Shown: positions 1 to 14,229 of the stretch, piece after piece
Position numbering within the stretch: the stretch's first letter is position 1
Layout: each line of letters opens with the position of its first letter
Origin: Isoetes taiwanensis
Taxonomy: Eukaryota; Streptophyta; Lycopodiopsida; Isoetales; Isoetaceae
Direction: 5' to 3'
Length of the DNA stretch: 64,000 nt
Assembly (NCBI GenBank): GCA_021234155.1
Contig: JAJEKV010000018.1
Coordinates: 14,578,925 to 14,642,924, forward strand
The notes under the pieces: model-generated
Told to the model about the DNA's origin: nothing
The model's database searches: none
The model's input: the letters and a program-made list of their open reading frames with translations, nothing else
Translations under genes and position numbers: made by a program

Positions 1-3000
1 GGTGAGAAACCAAGTGAAACTTTCTGCCCATTGCTGGGATCTAAGAAGCCTCAAAATCTAAAATGCATGGTAATTTTACAAGCTTCATTGAATGAGCCAT
101 AAACAATGCATCCGTAGCACAGTCATATTATTAACAGTTGGGATGTGAAGCCACCCAGGCCGTAAAGAAAAAGATTTGCTGTTACAGCATGAATCGCTTC
201 CATTGAAACCTTGTCATATCATACACTATCAAAAGTCTGGGAGAGCTTTCTTATAGTAAAATCATCTCAACAGACTCTGGTCAAAGTTTATATTAAAAAT
301 GTGTTGCAGGAAACTTCACACTATTCGCGTATTTATATAGAGCTGGCGAAAAATTCTTTTTAAGCATAAATAATAACCCGGCATATATCCATATCATACA
401 GGTAAAAAGATCTGCAGGAAGAGCTTTCCAACATAATAAAATCATCTCAAACGAGGGGCTGCAGTTCAAAGGGGTTGTCAGAAATGCGTAATTTGCCGTG
501 GGGAAAAGCTACACTGTTGGCAGCTAGAGAGCGCTATGTGCCATTATGCACCACACACACAAAAAGAGGGCTTTGGTGTGGTTCAGTATTGCACCACACA
601 CACACAAAAGGGCTTGCAGACTTTGAGGCCGTAGTTGTTGACCATTGGAAAAAAAAGCGGCTAAAATCAATGGCTGGAAATGGGTGCACTCTAGATGCGT
701 GGTACGTGTTTGAATACATCAAAATTATAGAAAAAGAGCCTTAAGTAGAAAAATTTTGAAACTCAAAAGCTACTGTTGTTATCTACATATATGGGATGCG
801 GATGGGAATCAAAGAGATTTTAATCAATACTTAAAGAACTCAAGATGATTATCACATACCAAAGAAGTCTTCAAGGGTCTTCAATCATGCAAAGAGTTTT
901 AGCCAGATTCCTCCATACCGATTCTAACCCCTTGTGACTGTCGATATATACTTGCTCTTAATTCATGAAGTGGCGCACATTGTAGTTATTTTACTAGTGC
1001 CTCCCTAAATTTGGTCAGATTTGAGAGGCAATTATTGGAATATGCTTATGCTGTGTAGCATTATCGCAAACTAAAGGAATGGAAGCTGGCCTCGAACTCT
1101 TTGTAGCTCATGAAATCATGGTGGAATACATTGGTGCCAATATGGGCGTGTTTGGCAATTCAGGATACAATGGGTTTGAAGAAAGGTGAATTGAAAAGAT
1201 GGAGTTCGGTGTGACATGGACAAGAATATGGAGGCTGATTTAAGATGAACACCGCTGCTAAGCCATAATAAGATAATTGGCAAATGCTTGAAGCTACTGG
1301 ATGGATGTGACCATGATTTTGCCTGGGTTTCCAAAGATGAAAGTATGTTATGGGGAGCAGGAGCAACCCTCTTCCCGACCAAAATAGGGTGTGGAATATG
1401 AGTATTAAAGGTGCGTGGCAGGAAATCAAATGCCGACAAATGATTTATTTGTTATGGAAGGTGGCATCAACTATAAGAGTGATATTGTGGCATTGTCTCG
1501 GGCTGAAGTGGGATGAATGGTACAAAATCCGGATGTTCTGCATGGAATCGCGTTTGACAAGGTTAACGCCAGTTGGGATCTGACCGTTCAAGGCACGCAG
1601 CTTTTCTCTTTACAACACTTCAAGGGTTTAGTTGAATTCCCAAAAGCTAAAGATCTAAAACCTAGACCAATATCGACATTTGCTGCGGTGTTTGGTCGCT
1701 TCTGGGAGAAAGGTCCTCCTTACTTTCAAATGTCCGGCATTCAGGTGGAGATGGTGTTCCATTGAACAGAATGAAGAAAATAATTCACAATGACCCATGG
1801 GGAAACAGCCCGATGAATCAACCTCGGGTTAGACCACCAGTATAGAATAATTGTTGTACCAATGAGTCAGGGCTGAGAACGTCACAGAGGCCGGTCCATG
1901 CTGTAATGCTCCCCAAAGCTGCAACTTAAGCTTACTGAAATCCCGGGTGGCTGCAATCCCAAAGAAACAGATCATAAAACAAGGATAAAAGCAATGAACC
2001 ACTGGCATGCACATCGGGGAGAGCTCAAACAGGACAGGAAACCACGTAATGATTGTCAAAACATTGTTGAAGCCATCTGCAGGACCCAATTTAAACAAGC
2101 TACAATTGGAGTTCAAGTACGAAACCTGATATCCAGAATGGAAAGAGATGATCCATAGAAGGATCCAGGAGCCTGAGAGCTCTGTAGGATACCGGGGAAG
2201 AAATCTAAGGCATGTTGCGTGCATGAGAAGGCAGCTTCACGTATACATGGGTGGGCTTGAGCAGGGCAGGAGCCGCCAGATTATCAAAGATGTATTTAGA
2301 GCATCCACGGGCCAAAAATTTAAAATGCAAACTATCAGAGTGAGAGATGAAATCTGAAGGCATAATATTACCAAATTTAGGATGATCATACGTGATCCTC
2401 GAGGCCGGGGCCTCTGGCGAGGATGAAAAATATATATATGTAGGCCGGCCACAGGCTTCCCCTTAGTGCCCTCTCGAGCGCCATATTCTCTGCTGGGAAA
2501 AATGCAAAAAAGCCCTTCGGCCGGGCAAAGTAAGGCCCGCGCTGGGAGGAGTAGGAGGGCAGGGAGGCACCATTACAACAACAAGGTCAGCTCAGGAGAA
2601 GGCGCATTTCTAGAGAATGCAAGAGAGACCCCAGGCTTTCCAGCGGGAGAAAAGACCGAAAGGCTAAAAGCTTTCATAGCGAAACTGTGCCGAAACTGGA
2701 TCAAAAGCGAGGAAATTTTGAGTGCCAAAAGCGGCGTCCCTTTCCTGGGGCCAGTGGGGTTCTCGCTGCAGGAGAGGCAGGTACGTCAAGGAAAGGATCC
2801 TGCACAAATCATGGCATCTCAGGCACAGAAGGCAGGGACCTCCCTCAAGCCCCATCATGGTTTAGGGACCAGGGGTTGGCAGAGCCACAGCAGGAAAGTG
2901 GCAGGTCGCTGGGGATGAGGTGCAGGATGCCACTTTCAAAAGCTCAGGGGATCAAAGGCAGGAATAGCCTAAATGCCAGGGCCGAGGCATGAAAATTAAA

Positions 3001-3023
3001 CACAAACAAGATCTATGGCCATC
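1..3023. repeat. Non-coding repeat, noisy copy of 32,643-35,572
   Basis: Base 1 aligns with base 32,643 (both begin ggtgagaaacc) and the match continues with many small indels and substitutions up to the Copia insertion point. Recognisable shared blocks include the duplicated CCACACACACAAAAA segment near 545-650 and the duplicated block near 2,000-2,440. No reading frame here has a recognisable protein family; the open frames are short and do not persist in the better copy. The window begins inside this repeat, so its left boundary is not visible. The high error density suggests uncorrected long-read sequence rather than old divergence. Confidence 0.8.
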
Positions 3024-6000
3024 CGGAAGTAGCCAATTCGAGGATAATGCAACCTTTTGGCTCGAGATGTCATAAATAGCTGGTGGAATGGCTGTTCGGC
3101 TGCTCCTTTGCTTGTACTGTTTGTCACTCTAATCTTGAGGAGCCAAATTGTACGTTCTTCAATCCAGGGTGAGCGGCAGGCAAAATATCTTCCTCCAGCA
3201 AAATATTGCAATCACTCTTCGCTTCCACAATCCACGGGTTTACGCTCAAGTTCATATAGCTGGGAAACAAAATTGTTAATACAGCTCCGTAGCTTCACTT
3301 GCGGGAACTCGTGGCATCTTTGTAAGCCACGTTGTTGATTCTGCAGCGTAGCAATGAAAGTTGACCGGCTATTCACCGTTTCGTCATGGAGACTTGTTCT
3401 CCGTAGCCGATATATTTTTGCTTCTCCCTTCCTCAGCACCTCTTGGGCCAGAGCAGTGTAAGGGCGATCAACACGCTAAAACGGGATGTGTTCAGGTATA
3501 GAGCGAGCATTACGTTTTGGTCCTTTTGCATATATCCGGGGATAAGAGGAATTCAGACCCATTGGACATTTGCCGGCCATTAAGGGTTTGAAATAACCCA
3601 ATATAGCCAGGGTAGTCGCGGGTTTGCGTGGCGCAGAGATCAACTTCACACTGCTTGCACCACTGGTTACGGGCTAGGGTCTGGGGTTCTTCACCAAAAT
3701 TTAAATTATAAAGTGATCAAAGAACTGGCATATACTGACATTAATTGACCAGAATACCGGCTGGGTATTTACCATAGGGGCGCTGTAAAATATTGCGTGA
3801 TTTGGTTTTGAGTCTATACGCCCTGTTGGGTTATCATCCTTTTCCCAAAAGTACCAGGTCTGATGGAAGTGATCGACAGGAAACAATGTGTTTGTCTTTC
3901 ATTATTGGTACGGGTTCTTTGACTAACTGGCAATACGGCTTTATTCATTGCGTTTGGTGAGGCACCATTTGATTTCCCTCTGGAAACAAATTTATTGCTT
4001 TAGTGAGCTTCTTTGGTGCTAAGGGGCAATGACGCATATTCGCCAGAACTCATGGCTACTCGGTACATTTCGCCACGTTTGAAGCTACTCCTCCCTCCCT
4101 GGGGTCTACGGCCGGAGGTTGACTTACTTGCATTCTGAGTCTCATCCACCCCGGTAGTAGGTGTCGCTAGCATTTTAAGTTATTGAATCTAGCCAGCAGA
4201 TTCCGTTTTTGATTCCTTCAAATATTTAGAACAACGTTTTCCAAACTTCCATTAGCCATGGAACGGGGTTTTGACATCTCTACTTAGTATCATTTGCTGG
4301 GCTGTATGGGGTGCTGTATTATTAATAAATACAATAAACGGCTACTCGCGGGTATGTATTTCCACCGTACTATCTCCATCATGCATTTAATACTGGCATA
4401 CATTAACTGGTATGCGGGCGAGACTTTCACACCATTGCGTCGCTACCAAATTAATCTGAATTCGCATAATTCTACATGTTGAACGATTAACTGGGGTTTT
4501 CTCATTCGCGTTTGTTCCATCGTAATCCCGAAACTAACAATATAAAGATCACGATGAACTGGAGCCAAGTGACTTTAAGGTTCTTACATTCACATTTCTA
4601 ATATGTTCGCAGTGGTAAGCCACTTCATAATCACCGGTCATCACCAAATTTGCAATGATGCGAAATTATCCTCTTTTCGGCTCGTATAGGTTTCATGTTT
4701 TGGGATTTTCAAAACCAACCCGTTTCCTTTAAAGCTGAGTCCATAATGCCACTCCACCATTGGTGATTCATTTCAAGCCGCCAAGCAGGCCTATTTAAAT
4801 CTCCAAACCATGTCCTTGTTTGTTCAGGCCGGGGGCTGCTTCATACATAGAGCCTAACTAACAATTGCTTATTTAAGCGGTTTTGACATCCATATGATGT
4901 ACATCATTTGGCGCGTTGCTCAAGGGTGCGATCGCTGTTAAACTTTCGAATTGGTGAATGTCTGTATAACTGCGTAAATCTCTTCTTTCGCGCGGGTAAA
5001 CCCTTGCTCTATGATACTTGCTGTTTTTGCGAGCCAAATCAGGGGTTTTTGTTCCGGGTCCTAAATATCCACTTGGCTGTGTGTTTTCAGCGCAGGGTTT
5101 AAGGTCAGGTGTTTATCGCTTGAAGGATCTTGAAATTCCTTCTTGCCTTGTGGCCGTTCGCATTTAATTTTATTTCATTGTTTTTATCTTCCGAAACTTT
5201 GGGGTATTAACAAACTTCCGGTGATCCCTCGGTACATTCATATTTCAGCGCTGTTTTCCTTCAATTCTTCTCTTACAACCTAACCGGTTGCGCCATATTG
5301 GAAGCTCCTAACTGCTTCTTACCATGTCCTTTCGACTTGAGTTTTCCATTGCTTTTCAACGAACATATTTTAAGCCTCTTACCTACTCCGGTCGCTTCCG
5401 TTTCGGTATCACGGACCTCCAGTTGGGTTTCCTGGAAGGGAACATTAATCCATTTTGGGTTTCTTGTCCATTATCCCCATCACTTCCGGTTTTCCATATC
5501 ATTTTCTTCATCTCGCTCTCCCTCGGTATCTAAGTAAATCCTGAGCTATTTTCGGTTTTAATTTCAAGAACGTCGCGCCACGCATAATCTTCATACATCC
5601 CGTTTTGTATCATTAACGCTGAGTACCCTTTCATTAAAAAGACATCTGCGACGATTGTGGTTTGAGTTTGAGGAATAAAAGAATCTATATCCCTTAGACT
5701 TCGAGGAGTCGCCTCCTGCGAAACCAATATCTGCCTTGTCATCAATTTCTTTCCTCGAAACCGCGGTTTGTGAACATGGAATCGCGTCGCGAAGTTTTAG
5801 GCGGGTCAATTGCCAACTTTCGCAGGGATTCCGGACAAGGTTTGGTGTTTGTACGTACTAGTAGAAGCGACATATTTTTGAACTTTCAGATTGCGGTTGC
5901 GAATTCGCATCTCCAGATTTACCTAACGGTAGGCGTTTGCTTCCAACATTGCTCGCATTCATCATTCACGGATCCGCGACTTCCTTTCAACGCTCCCGAA

Positions 6001-8623
6001 CATTTGAGGACTATATATCGCCGGAGTTCGTCTCCCTAATGCGTGTTTGAAATGCAAAAGTGTCCCTAAGTGCCCTGATAAAGGTATATGCTCCTCTATC
6101 GGATCGATACGCCAATTTGCTTTGACCCTGATTTCCCTTTCAGCAACTTCAAAGCTGAGTGTTTTGAAGGCTTGTAAAAGCTTGGGATTTCGGTGCGCGG
6201 GTAAACATGTTCTATAGTCAATCAGTGAAAGTAATAAAGAGAATAATAAAAGCGTTTGAACGCCATGCCGACCAGAATTTTTGCAAATCAATATGGAACC
6301 AGCTCCCAAAGGCTTGACTTGCTTTTTGATTCACATACACCGAGGTAAATCCTATTTAATTACCAATTGCATCCTTACACTGTTAGGGTTTCCGCTTCGC
6401 CATCGGTATAATTTATGGCACCTGGTTTTTGTTAGAAACTTTCGAATTATGAAGTGTGTATGAGCAAGTCTATTATTGCCATAATTCAAATTTTTCTTCT
6501 TGAACTATATTTACGACGGTTCCAGGTAAACGAAGAAAGTTGCCAGCTCTCGCACAGCAAATTTCAAATTCAAATTTCCATGGCGCGACGTTTCTCTTGA
6601 ATCAAAGTGAAACTCTTATCCATAGTCGCCGAAAGTGACTTCTGAAGTCAGATTTTTATAATTTGGTGGCGCATGAATATTCTCCGTAATTAGCTTTCCA
6701 GTCTTTCCATCAAATCTTCAGGGTTCCGTAAATAATCCTTTTACCTTCCTTATCTGATTCGTCCTCCATTACCAACAGGTTTTATGAACTTTACAGAAGA
6801 TAAATTTCTGAAGCATCGTTGGTTACCCACCAGCCCGATCTTTTCAGCTCGAGGAATCAGCTGCAAAGGCAGGATCAAAGATTTGGGAAGTATTTAAAAC
6901 GCTTAGAAACGAAACCAAAACGCGTTTCCGCAAATTAAAATGCCAGGTCACCATTTCGCGCATTTTCATCTCGCTCTCTTGCTAAGTATTCTCGTATTTC
7001 AGCACACTCGACCTGCGATTTTAAGACCTCCTCCTCTTTACGCTTCGGGGGCTCTTTGGAGATACGGGCATTTCGGCCGTATTACTAGATTAAGCCATTG
7101 ACTCTTTCCCTTTTAATTTTGGACCTCCGTTTCCATGGCCTATGCGGCATTGGTAGGCTTTTCTTTCATAAATCATTCAATTTCAGGTTCCGGATCTTCT
7201 TTGCTCAATGTTTATAGGAGAGGGTTTTACAAGCTCTTCTTCTTTAAGATCTACAAGTGATTTCCTTACAAACAAAGCCAGATTTTCGGTATCGCCAGCC
7301 TAGATATTTGGAGGCGGTCCTTTGGATCGCGGTGTTGCGCTCCCTCTAAGGTTCTGTCCGTAATCCAAATTCTGTTCGGAATTCGCGCATCTTCTTCTTC
7401 CATAGTTTGAGATTTCTCGCAAAAGATTCAACTTTCATTGGAATCAATTAGCAACGAAGTCAACATCCTCCATGGCTTAATAAAAGGCACTTCCACATAT
7501 CATGGGATTCAGGATCACAAAGTTTCAGTCAATAGGCAGGTTGACTTCGCGGTAATGCATGCCTCTTTTTGGGGTTTGGCCGGATAAGTTTTCGTACGGT
7601 TGTTTCATTTAAACCCGCTTGTTCTTCATTTGACATCTCATACCATCTCCGGTGCGCCTCCAATTTCCGTACCTCTATTGTACACTTTTCAGTTGTCTCT
7701 CCTCCTTGGATTCGGGTAGTCATAGAATCTCCGGGTGCTAACGACAACCAGCACTAAATGGGATTTATGGACCATGAAGTCTTCACCACCTCGGGATGCT
7801 GGATCTGGCGTCTTTTATGGCGAAGTCCGGACCCATGTATGCCTCACGTTCAAAGAAATTTGGCTCAAACCAACGGACGGCAATACCGTTGAAACCACGA
7901 TACCGGTAATGATAATAGGTAGGATATTTAGCGACCTTACCAGGCGAGAATAATCCCCAAACAAATTTCGGTGGAACTAAAGCCCGTTTAAACCTCTTGC
8001 TTGTTTTTATTTATTCATCTCGATGGAGCAAAGATGTAGTTACTGTCTGGAGATTGTTGACAAACAAATATCTTCTCAACTGGCGAAATATTGCAATCAC
8101 TCTTTCATACCACATTCGCACAGGTTCACTCGCCAGTTCACTATAAAGCTGGAGCAAAGGTTGTTAATACCAGCTCAACCCAAATTGCGCAGGGTTCTGT
8201 GGCGAAATCACGTAACCGATTATTAGCGAACTATAGCGTGGATTGATACGGCTATTCGTGAGATTTTAAATCAACTGAACTTTCGTTTCTCCTACGCGGC
8301 GATATATCTTTAAAACGCCGTTCTCTTTTTTATCGGTCCGGTGCAGGAGCGGTCAGCGCCGCGCTAAACAGGATAAATCTTCATGGCGTTATATCCCCAG
8401 AACTTGTTCCGGTTTGGGTCCCGCCTACATATCATCCGCGGGGATATAGACGATTTCAGGCCATTCAGACATTCCACCAACCATTAAGAGTTAGAAATAA
8501 TATTCGGCCAAAGAGTGATGTTGGAGTTTAACTTATGCTTTGAGATCCACTTTACCTGAAGTTAGGCTGGGTCTGGGAGTTCTTCACCGTTTGCAGCATT
8601 CTGTAACTGATCCAAAATGTTTT
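3024..8623 (-). mobile_element. Copia LTR retrotransposon, low-quality second copy
   Basis: This is the noisy counterpart of the complete Copia at 35,573-41,353. It sits at the same place in the flanking repeat and keeps the same 5-bp target duplication, CCATC, at 3,019-3,023 and 8,624-8,628. Its LTRs can be traced at about 3,024-3,730 and 7,910-8,623, and a corrupted primer site lies just left of 7,910. Short stretches of Copia integrase, RT and gag can be followed in broken frames. The damage is scattered single-base indels and GC-rich substitutions rather than large deletions. Whether this is a real second copy or a re-assembly of the same locus cannot be settled from sequence alone. Confidence 0.8.
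3731..7909 (-). pseudogene. Copia gag-pol remnants, frame-broken
   Basis: Internal region of the noisy Copia copy, parallel to 36,304-40,626. A fragment of the integrase C-terminal region is readable on the minus strand at about 5,530-5,745, and RT-like and gag-like pieces can be matched by position to the better copy. No frame stays open for more than about 120 codons, and the breaks are dense and evenly spread. In the better copy the same region has 505- and 563-codon open frames, so the breaks here probably come mostly from sequence quality. It would encode protease, integrase, reverse transcriptase and RNase H if intact; as written it encodes nothing complete. Confidence 0.7.
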
Positions 8624-10760
8624 CCATCGCAAGCACTGAAGTCAAAGTACTTAAAGTCAATGTACCAACTCCATCAGAGGGAATACACTAGACAGGATGC
8701 TATGGGGCTAAGAACCGACATACCTAACTATATTATTCATGCAGGAAGCCGGGACTCAGGCTGGGGCCTGCTTGAGAGACTAGGCTGAGCCCTAATGAAA
8801 AGATGCAGGAAACTAAGCCATATAAGGTCACTTAAAGAAAAGACGTCGGTGGGACATAACTCAAAGGCACAGGAACTTCAGTTCAAGATGCTTGCATTGC
8901 AGAACAGTGAGGAACCTGGGTGGAGTCTCCTCATGGGCCAAGCACAGCAGTGGGACTAAAAACCCTAAACATAAGCTGCATGACAGGTTCAGACAAACTT
9001 TAAAATATGGCTCTTGCCTTGCATGGGAACAGGGCTAGGGACCCCAGGGTTGAGAACAAAAAAGGGTTCATCAGGGTATTGAACAAATTGCTGCAATTAG
9101 AACACAGGTGGATGCCATACAGAATTGATCACTTCAGATGAGGGAATGGGATCAAAGGAAAAGAAAGGCAGGGGGACAACCCTAGAGGCAAGACCAGTGC
9201 GAGACAGGACCAGAACCACTGACATGCACAAATGCAAGAAGGAAGTGCAACCATTTGATTTAGCTATAATTGAGAATCTTCAGGGAAAAGGGGCACCAAG
9301 GCAGCAACAGTCACAGAGGATCAGCTTAGGAGAAAGGGCATTGTGATGGGACCAACAGGGCAAGAAGGGCTAATTAAGAATCGAGAGTGGGATAAAAGGA
9401 GGAATCAAGACAATAGAGACAAAGGAGTCATCTTCAGGATAAAGGGAAACAAGGAAAAGGAATAAACATAGAATTAGAAAAAGTGAGGTCGGAGATGAGT
9501 AAGATGCGAAAAAAGGGTCGAGGCCAGCAAACAAAGCAAAGCAAAGAGACAAAAAGAGTAGTCAAAATGGACATTTTAAAAAATGGAAATAAGCCAAGAG
9601 GCCCTCCAGGGCACTAATGAGACACTAAGAATCTGACAAAGAAGCAGTCTCAGCCCAGGGCATCCATAGAACCATGAGAACAATATGAGAATGTTGAATG
9701 TTGGTGTGTCACTGAGCACCCAATCAAAATAAGAGATACATTGGCTCATTACATACATGAAATAAAAGTAGGATATAAGTGAGAGCCATGATAGACCAAG
9801 AATAGTTCTATAAAATGCCATTGTAAAAACTCACATTAACAGGCCAGTATAGCGACCACCACAAATGAATTTTTCAACCCTTTCATGAGCACAGGATCTA
9901 AAGCAAAAAGTTCATCTACGAAATTATGGAAGCAGAAATTCAAAGGGACCCAGTTACAGGGCAGAAATGGCGGTTATGGACCCTAGCCCGTATCTCTGAG
10001 GATAGAAAGTGTTGAGGAGGTCCTTCAAAGCTGACATAGCATGAAGATAGCACGAGGTCTTCAGCTCACATATGAATCTGTAGGAAGGGTTCAAGAGTAG
10101 AAAAAATGCTAGACTTCCATCCCAAATGGAAGAAGGTTATACAAGAATCAAAGGTAAGGCTGCCAAGGCAGCAACAAGGATCTAGCAAATTCAGGTGCCG
10201 AATCAACAGGGGAACCCAGCTGACATGTGTTGATTAAAATGGGGATATTGAGAAATTGCCAAAAATGCAATGAAGCAACTAAAATGCAAAAGCCCGAGCT
10301 TAGTAAAAAAGCAGCATACAAGTGATTTAGCACCTTGATGAACTATGTGGACAAAAGAGGTTGACAAGCACAGTCCCCATCAATATCACTAGAATGCTTC
10401 TACCTCCAGCCAATGACAAGGCAAAAATACACCAAGAAGCCCGATTGACAGTGACCCCTCTAGTTGCCAAGTCAAAAATAGTTCGCCATAAATACTCGAG
10501 ATGCCCTCTATGCTCGAACCATGCCTTCCAGATCTCCACACCAAGAACCAACAGCAGCTAAAACCAGCAGAAGGGCTATAAAACAAACATTCTTAAAAAG
10601 AGGAACCATACATGGGCGAATACCGAAAAGGAAAAACCATCAACTCACGACCGACCCATGCTAATCCCTAAGAGCATCAAGGCCCAAGGGGCGACAAGGC
10701 CAACATCTAACAGCCCTAGCGCTTTCTCCTCACGTGGCCTAGGAAACAAGGCCGGGGTTC
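8624..10760. repeat. Non-coding repeat, noisy copy of 41,354-43,529
   Basis: Continues the flanking repeat on the right side of the Copia insertion. The phrase gagaaattgccaaaaatgca occurs here near 10,249 and at about 43,021 in the second stack, with collinear matches before and after. It is A-rich on the plus strand, has no recognisable coding content, and its open frames are antisense shadows of purine-rich sequence. Confidence 0.75.
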
Positions 10761-13558
10761 CAAACCTTCAAATCAAAAGCGGAAACCAGGTTATAAAATA
10801 GACCACCAAAAAGAGAACCCTATACTCAGAGACGAACATGCACTCAAACCACGCCAATCCTGCACTAAAGACTAAAATTAGGACTAAGATCAATTTTAAA
10901 TAAGAAAGGTAAACAAAAGAATAAGATAGGTGAGAGAGATAAAATAAGAAAGAAGCTAGAAGAAACAAATGAAATGGATGGAGAAATGTGAGTTAAGACA
11001 AAGGACGAGCACAACAAATCGAGGAAGATAGGGAGATAAAAAGCAAATGAGAGACATAGGTAGAATGCTGGAGTAGAACTCGACCAGAGCAAGCTGGAGA
11101 CACCTTGATCAACAAAAGGGTTAAGATAAATTCAGAGACATTCATGCAAAGGGAAGGAAGAAGGAGGGGAGAATCCTTGGGAGTAAGAGAAAAGAATGAA
11201 AAGAATGTGAGAAAGAATGAAAAGAAAAGAAAAAGAGAAAGAGAAAAGAAAGAGAGTAAAGCATCAAAAGGTACAAATGGAAACTAAAGGCGGAGAATGG
11301 AGAAATGAGCCACTTCTAACTAAACCAATGAACCAATATGTCCCCATAAATAAATTCTGGCACCCATAACACAACGGAAGAGAGATCAACAAATTCAAGA
11401 AAACAATGTAAAATGGACAAACAATGAGCATCCCTCAACTAAAGAGCTATGATGCCGGGGATGCCACCACATAAACACGGGAATCCAATCCCATGGAATG
11501 CAAGCAAGATTCAAACATCTGATAGGTACTTTATGCCCAAATGGGATGCTCCCACCCCTCAAGTCAAAAGAACTAAGAGAAATGAGAGAAATTTGGGGAT
11601 AAAGGGAAAAGATCAGCAACAAAAGGAGTAGATAAGCCTTAGCCAAGTGACAGCAAGGCATGCAACAATTCATGGATTAAGCCAAAGTACAAAACCGACT
11701 CAAGGAGAAAGAACTAAGCGACTCCATGAAGTAGGCAATGACGTCCATTTCATACATACTTGAATACATACAAGTAAAAGAGAAATGAAAGAAATGCTTT
11801 TATAAGAGGTCAATCTAAGGTTTCTAACATAAAGCTACAAGAGGATTTTGGGCATCATAAAAAGCTTAGCGGCACTTCAAAGAAAATGAATAAAATGCTC
11901 TTGCCGGGCCATTGTTGGGGAAAAATGACAATCGACAACTAACCACCAGCTAAAGATTGACCCAAAAAATGTGACCCAGTGGGAAGTAGAAGGACTTAGG
12001 TAAAGGTGGGAATTCTGAGACACCAAGACAAAGAAGCTGGAAAAATCACGTTTAACTCCAAAATACACGGCAACACTACAAAGTAAGGGCCTTTCTGAAT
12101 GAAGGTAGCCACGGTGAAACCGACGCAGACCCTAGGCGACAAGCATCATACATCCAAACTAACCATGAATAAGCGGGCAAACGGGAAAAGCAACCAAAGA
12201 ATTGCAACGCCCGGGGAACTAACACTTGACCCTACTGGAAACTGGTTGTCAGGGAGCGACCGGCAAACAAGGGACCGACTCAGACCCAGCTACCCTTGAA
12301 AAAGGCGAAATAACCGAGAAAAAGGGAGGGAGGAAGAGGACCAATCCTATGCACAAGAACTTTTGTTGAATGACGGCAAAATCGCAGGGACGCAGTTATA
12401 ATGTTTTAACCCGCGAGGTTTTGTCTTAAAATAAGGAACAAGCAACCTATGTTGTAATTGTCAAACAACAAAGGAAGATAGAGGCAAGAACTTCGGCCCG
12501 ACCAAACTTCTGCTGCAAAACATAACCATGCACCCGCAGGGTTCGACCTATATAAGGACCTTTTATGAATTAATGTTTGTCATTAATACTGATCCTTTGT
12601 TATAATGTTTTGAGCCAAGTGATTCGGTTTGCTGCAAGGGCATGGCGACCTATGCATGGCGTCAAACAACAAAAGGGAAAGCCAGGGAGCAAGGGACTAG
12701 GTGACCAAACTCATATAAATTCATTGAAACTAAGCACAAATAAGACCAGGACAAGGATAAGAGCTGACCGAGGCACAACCTCTTCAAAACGCACCATAAC
12801 GTGGGCTAAAACAATACAGGCATAAAATACCGCTTTTAAAATCTGAATTAAAGGGATGTCGGAATTGAAACCCCATACAATTTATAGCCCAAAATTTGGT
12901 GAGAGTGAATTACGGTAACCAGAAAACATAAATCGGCCACGGTGTCTGCTGAAGGACGAAGATCAGAAGGCTGAGCCTCAGATCGATCTACGGATAAAAC
13001 TAATCATATCCGATTTTAGGTTACTGGGTGATGCTGAGGCCGGTCGGATGGAGGCTAGATCTGGAAGCCGGGCTTTGTGATGAAAAAAGAAAGAAGAACA
13101 AGACCAGAAATGGAGGTTATAGTAGAAACAGGAGCCGCGAGCCCGAAGAGCATGATGTTTGAAAAAACATATCATTGGGGAGAAAGCGGCGACCCTAAAC
13201 GCCAGTACATCCAGGCCGAAAAGCATCTTTGGGAAAAACATATTTAAGCTGGCGAGGCGAGGCCTTAGCTGGCGTCACCTGGGGCAGAAGGAGGAGCGAG
13301 CAAATTAGTTCTACTTTCATTCGGGGATCGGTTTTGATGTACCGTAGATTCCATGAGGGGAGGCGGATGCTTAAATTTGAAATCCGGCCGTGAGACCGCA
13401 GGTATAAATACGAGGCGAAAACCTCTCGGTTTCGAAATTAAAATGATCAATCCTGGCAAACTGGAAGCAGAGCGCAAAAGATTGAGTAAAATTCAGCCGG
13501 GGCGCAAATCAACTGCTTTGATCCAGCAAATCACGGATGAATGCGGCGGCCTGCAGGA

Positions 13559-13835
13559 GGATATCATTGAAGAAACGTAGAGGATCCAAAGCAAAGAAGT
13601 CTATAGAATGGAATTAGCATCTGAGGTTAAAGAGCCAGGATGGTGTGACACCACCGAGGGTCTCATTGGAAAAGCATCTTTGAGATCGAAATAAAGATCT
13701 GAGCGATTAAGCATCAAAGGTGAAACCCGCAGATCAATCACGGCGGCACCGCGAGAGGATATCGGTATTGAAAAGCATCTTTTGAGATCAAAAAGCAGAT
13801 CTAGGAACCGGAATTAGCATCAAAGGTGCGTTAGA
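13559..13835. repeat. About 100-bp tandem array, noisy copy
   Basis: Three imperfect units, each carrying GGATATC-like, ATTGGAAAAGCATC-like and GAATTAGCATCAAAGGTG-like segments. This is the noisy counterpart of the exact 100-bp array at 46,335-46,605. Confidence 0.7.
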
Positions 13836-14229
13836 AACCACTGAAACCTAATAATTATGTTACGCCGGGATGGATCCTGTTGGCACCATGGGTCTAAAAG
13901 CAAGTGCCACGGACCAATCAAAATCCTATGCATAATCAGGAAGCGGCCTGATTAGTAGGAATCAATGTAGGGAAACTCCGGGTACTTGTAAGATTCGGCT
14001 GGGAGAAGCGCCGATGAAGATGGGAAGACACAAAACTTTATGGGAGAAAAGGCCAAAGAAACTTTCTTCTCTTGAGCTTGTACCGAAGCTGGATCCAAAA
14101 GCCGGGAGGCTGACCAAAGCTGGCATCGCACCCTGAATGATGGTTTCTATTTCTATATAATAAAGAGGAACCCAGGCATTCCTGGCCACTGTAATATTCA
14201 ACAAAAGCAGGCTGAAGCCTGCTACGATT

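Noticed and set aside
2466-2918. 150-codon plus-strand frame
   Set aside because: Lies in the noisy repeat copy and has no counterpart of similar length in the better copy around 35,020-35,470.
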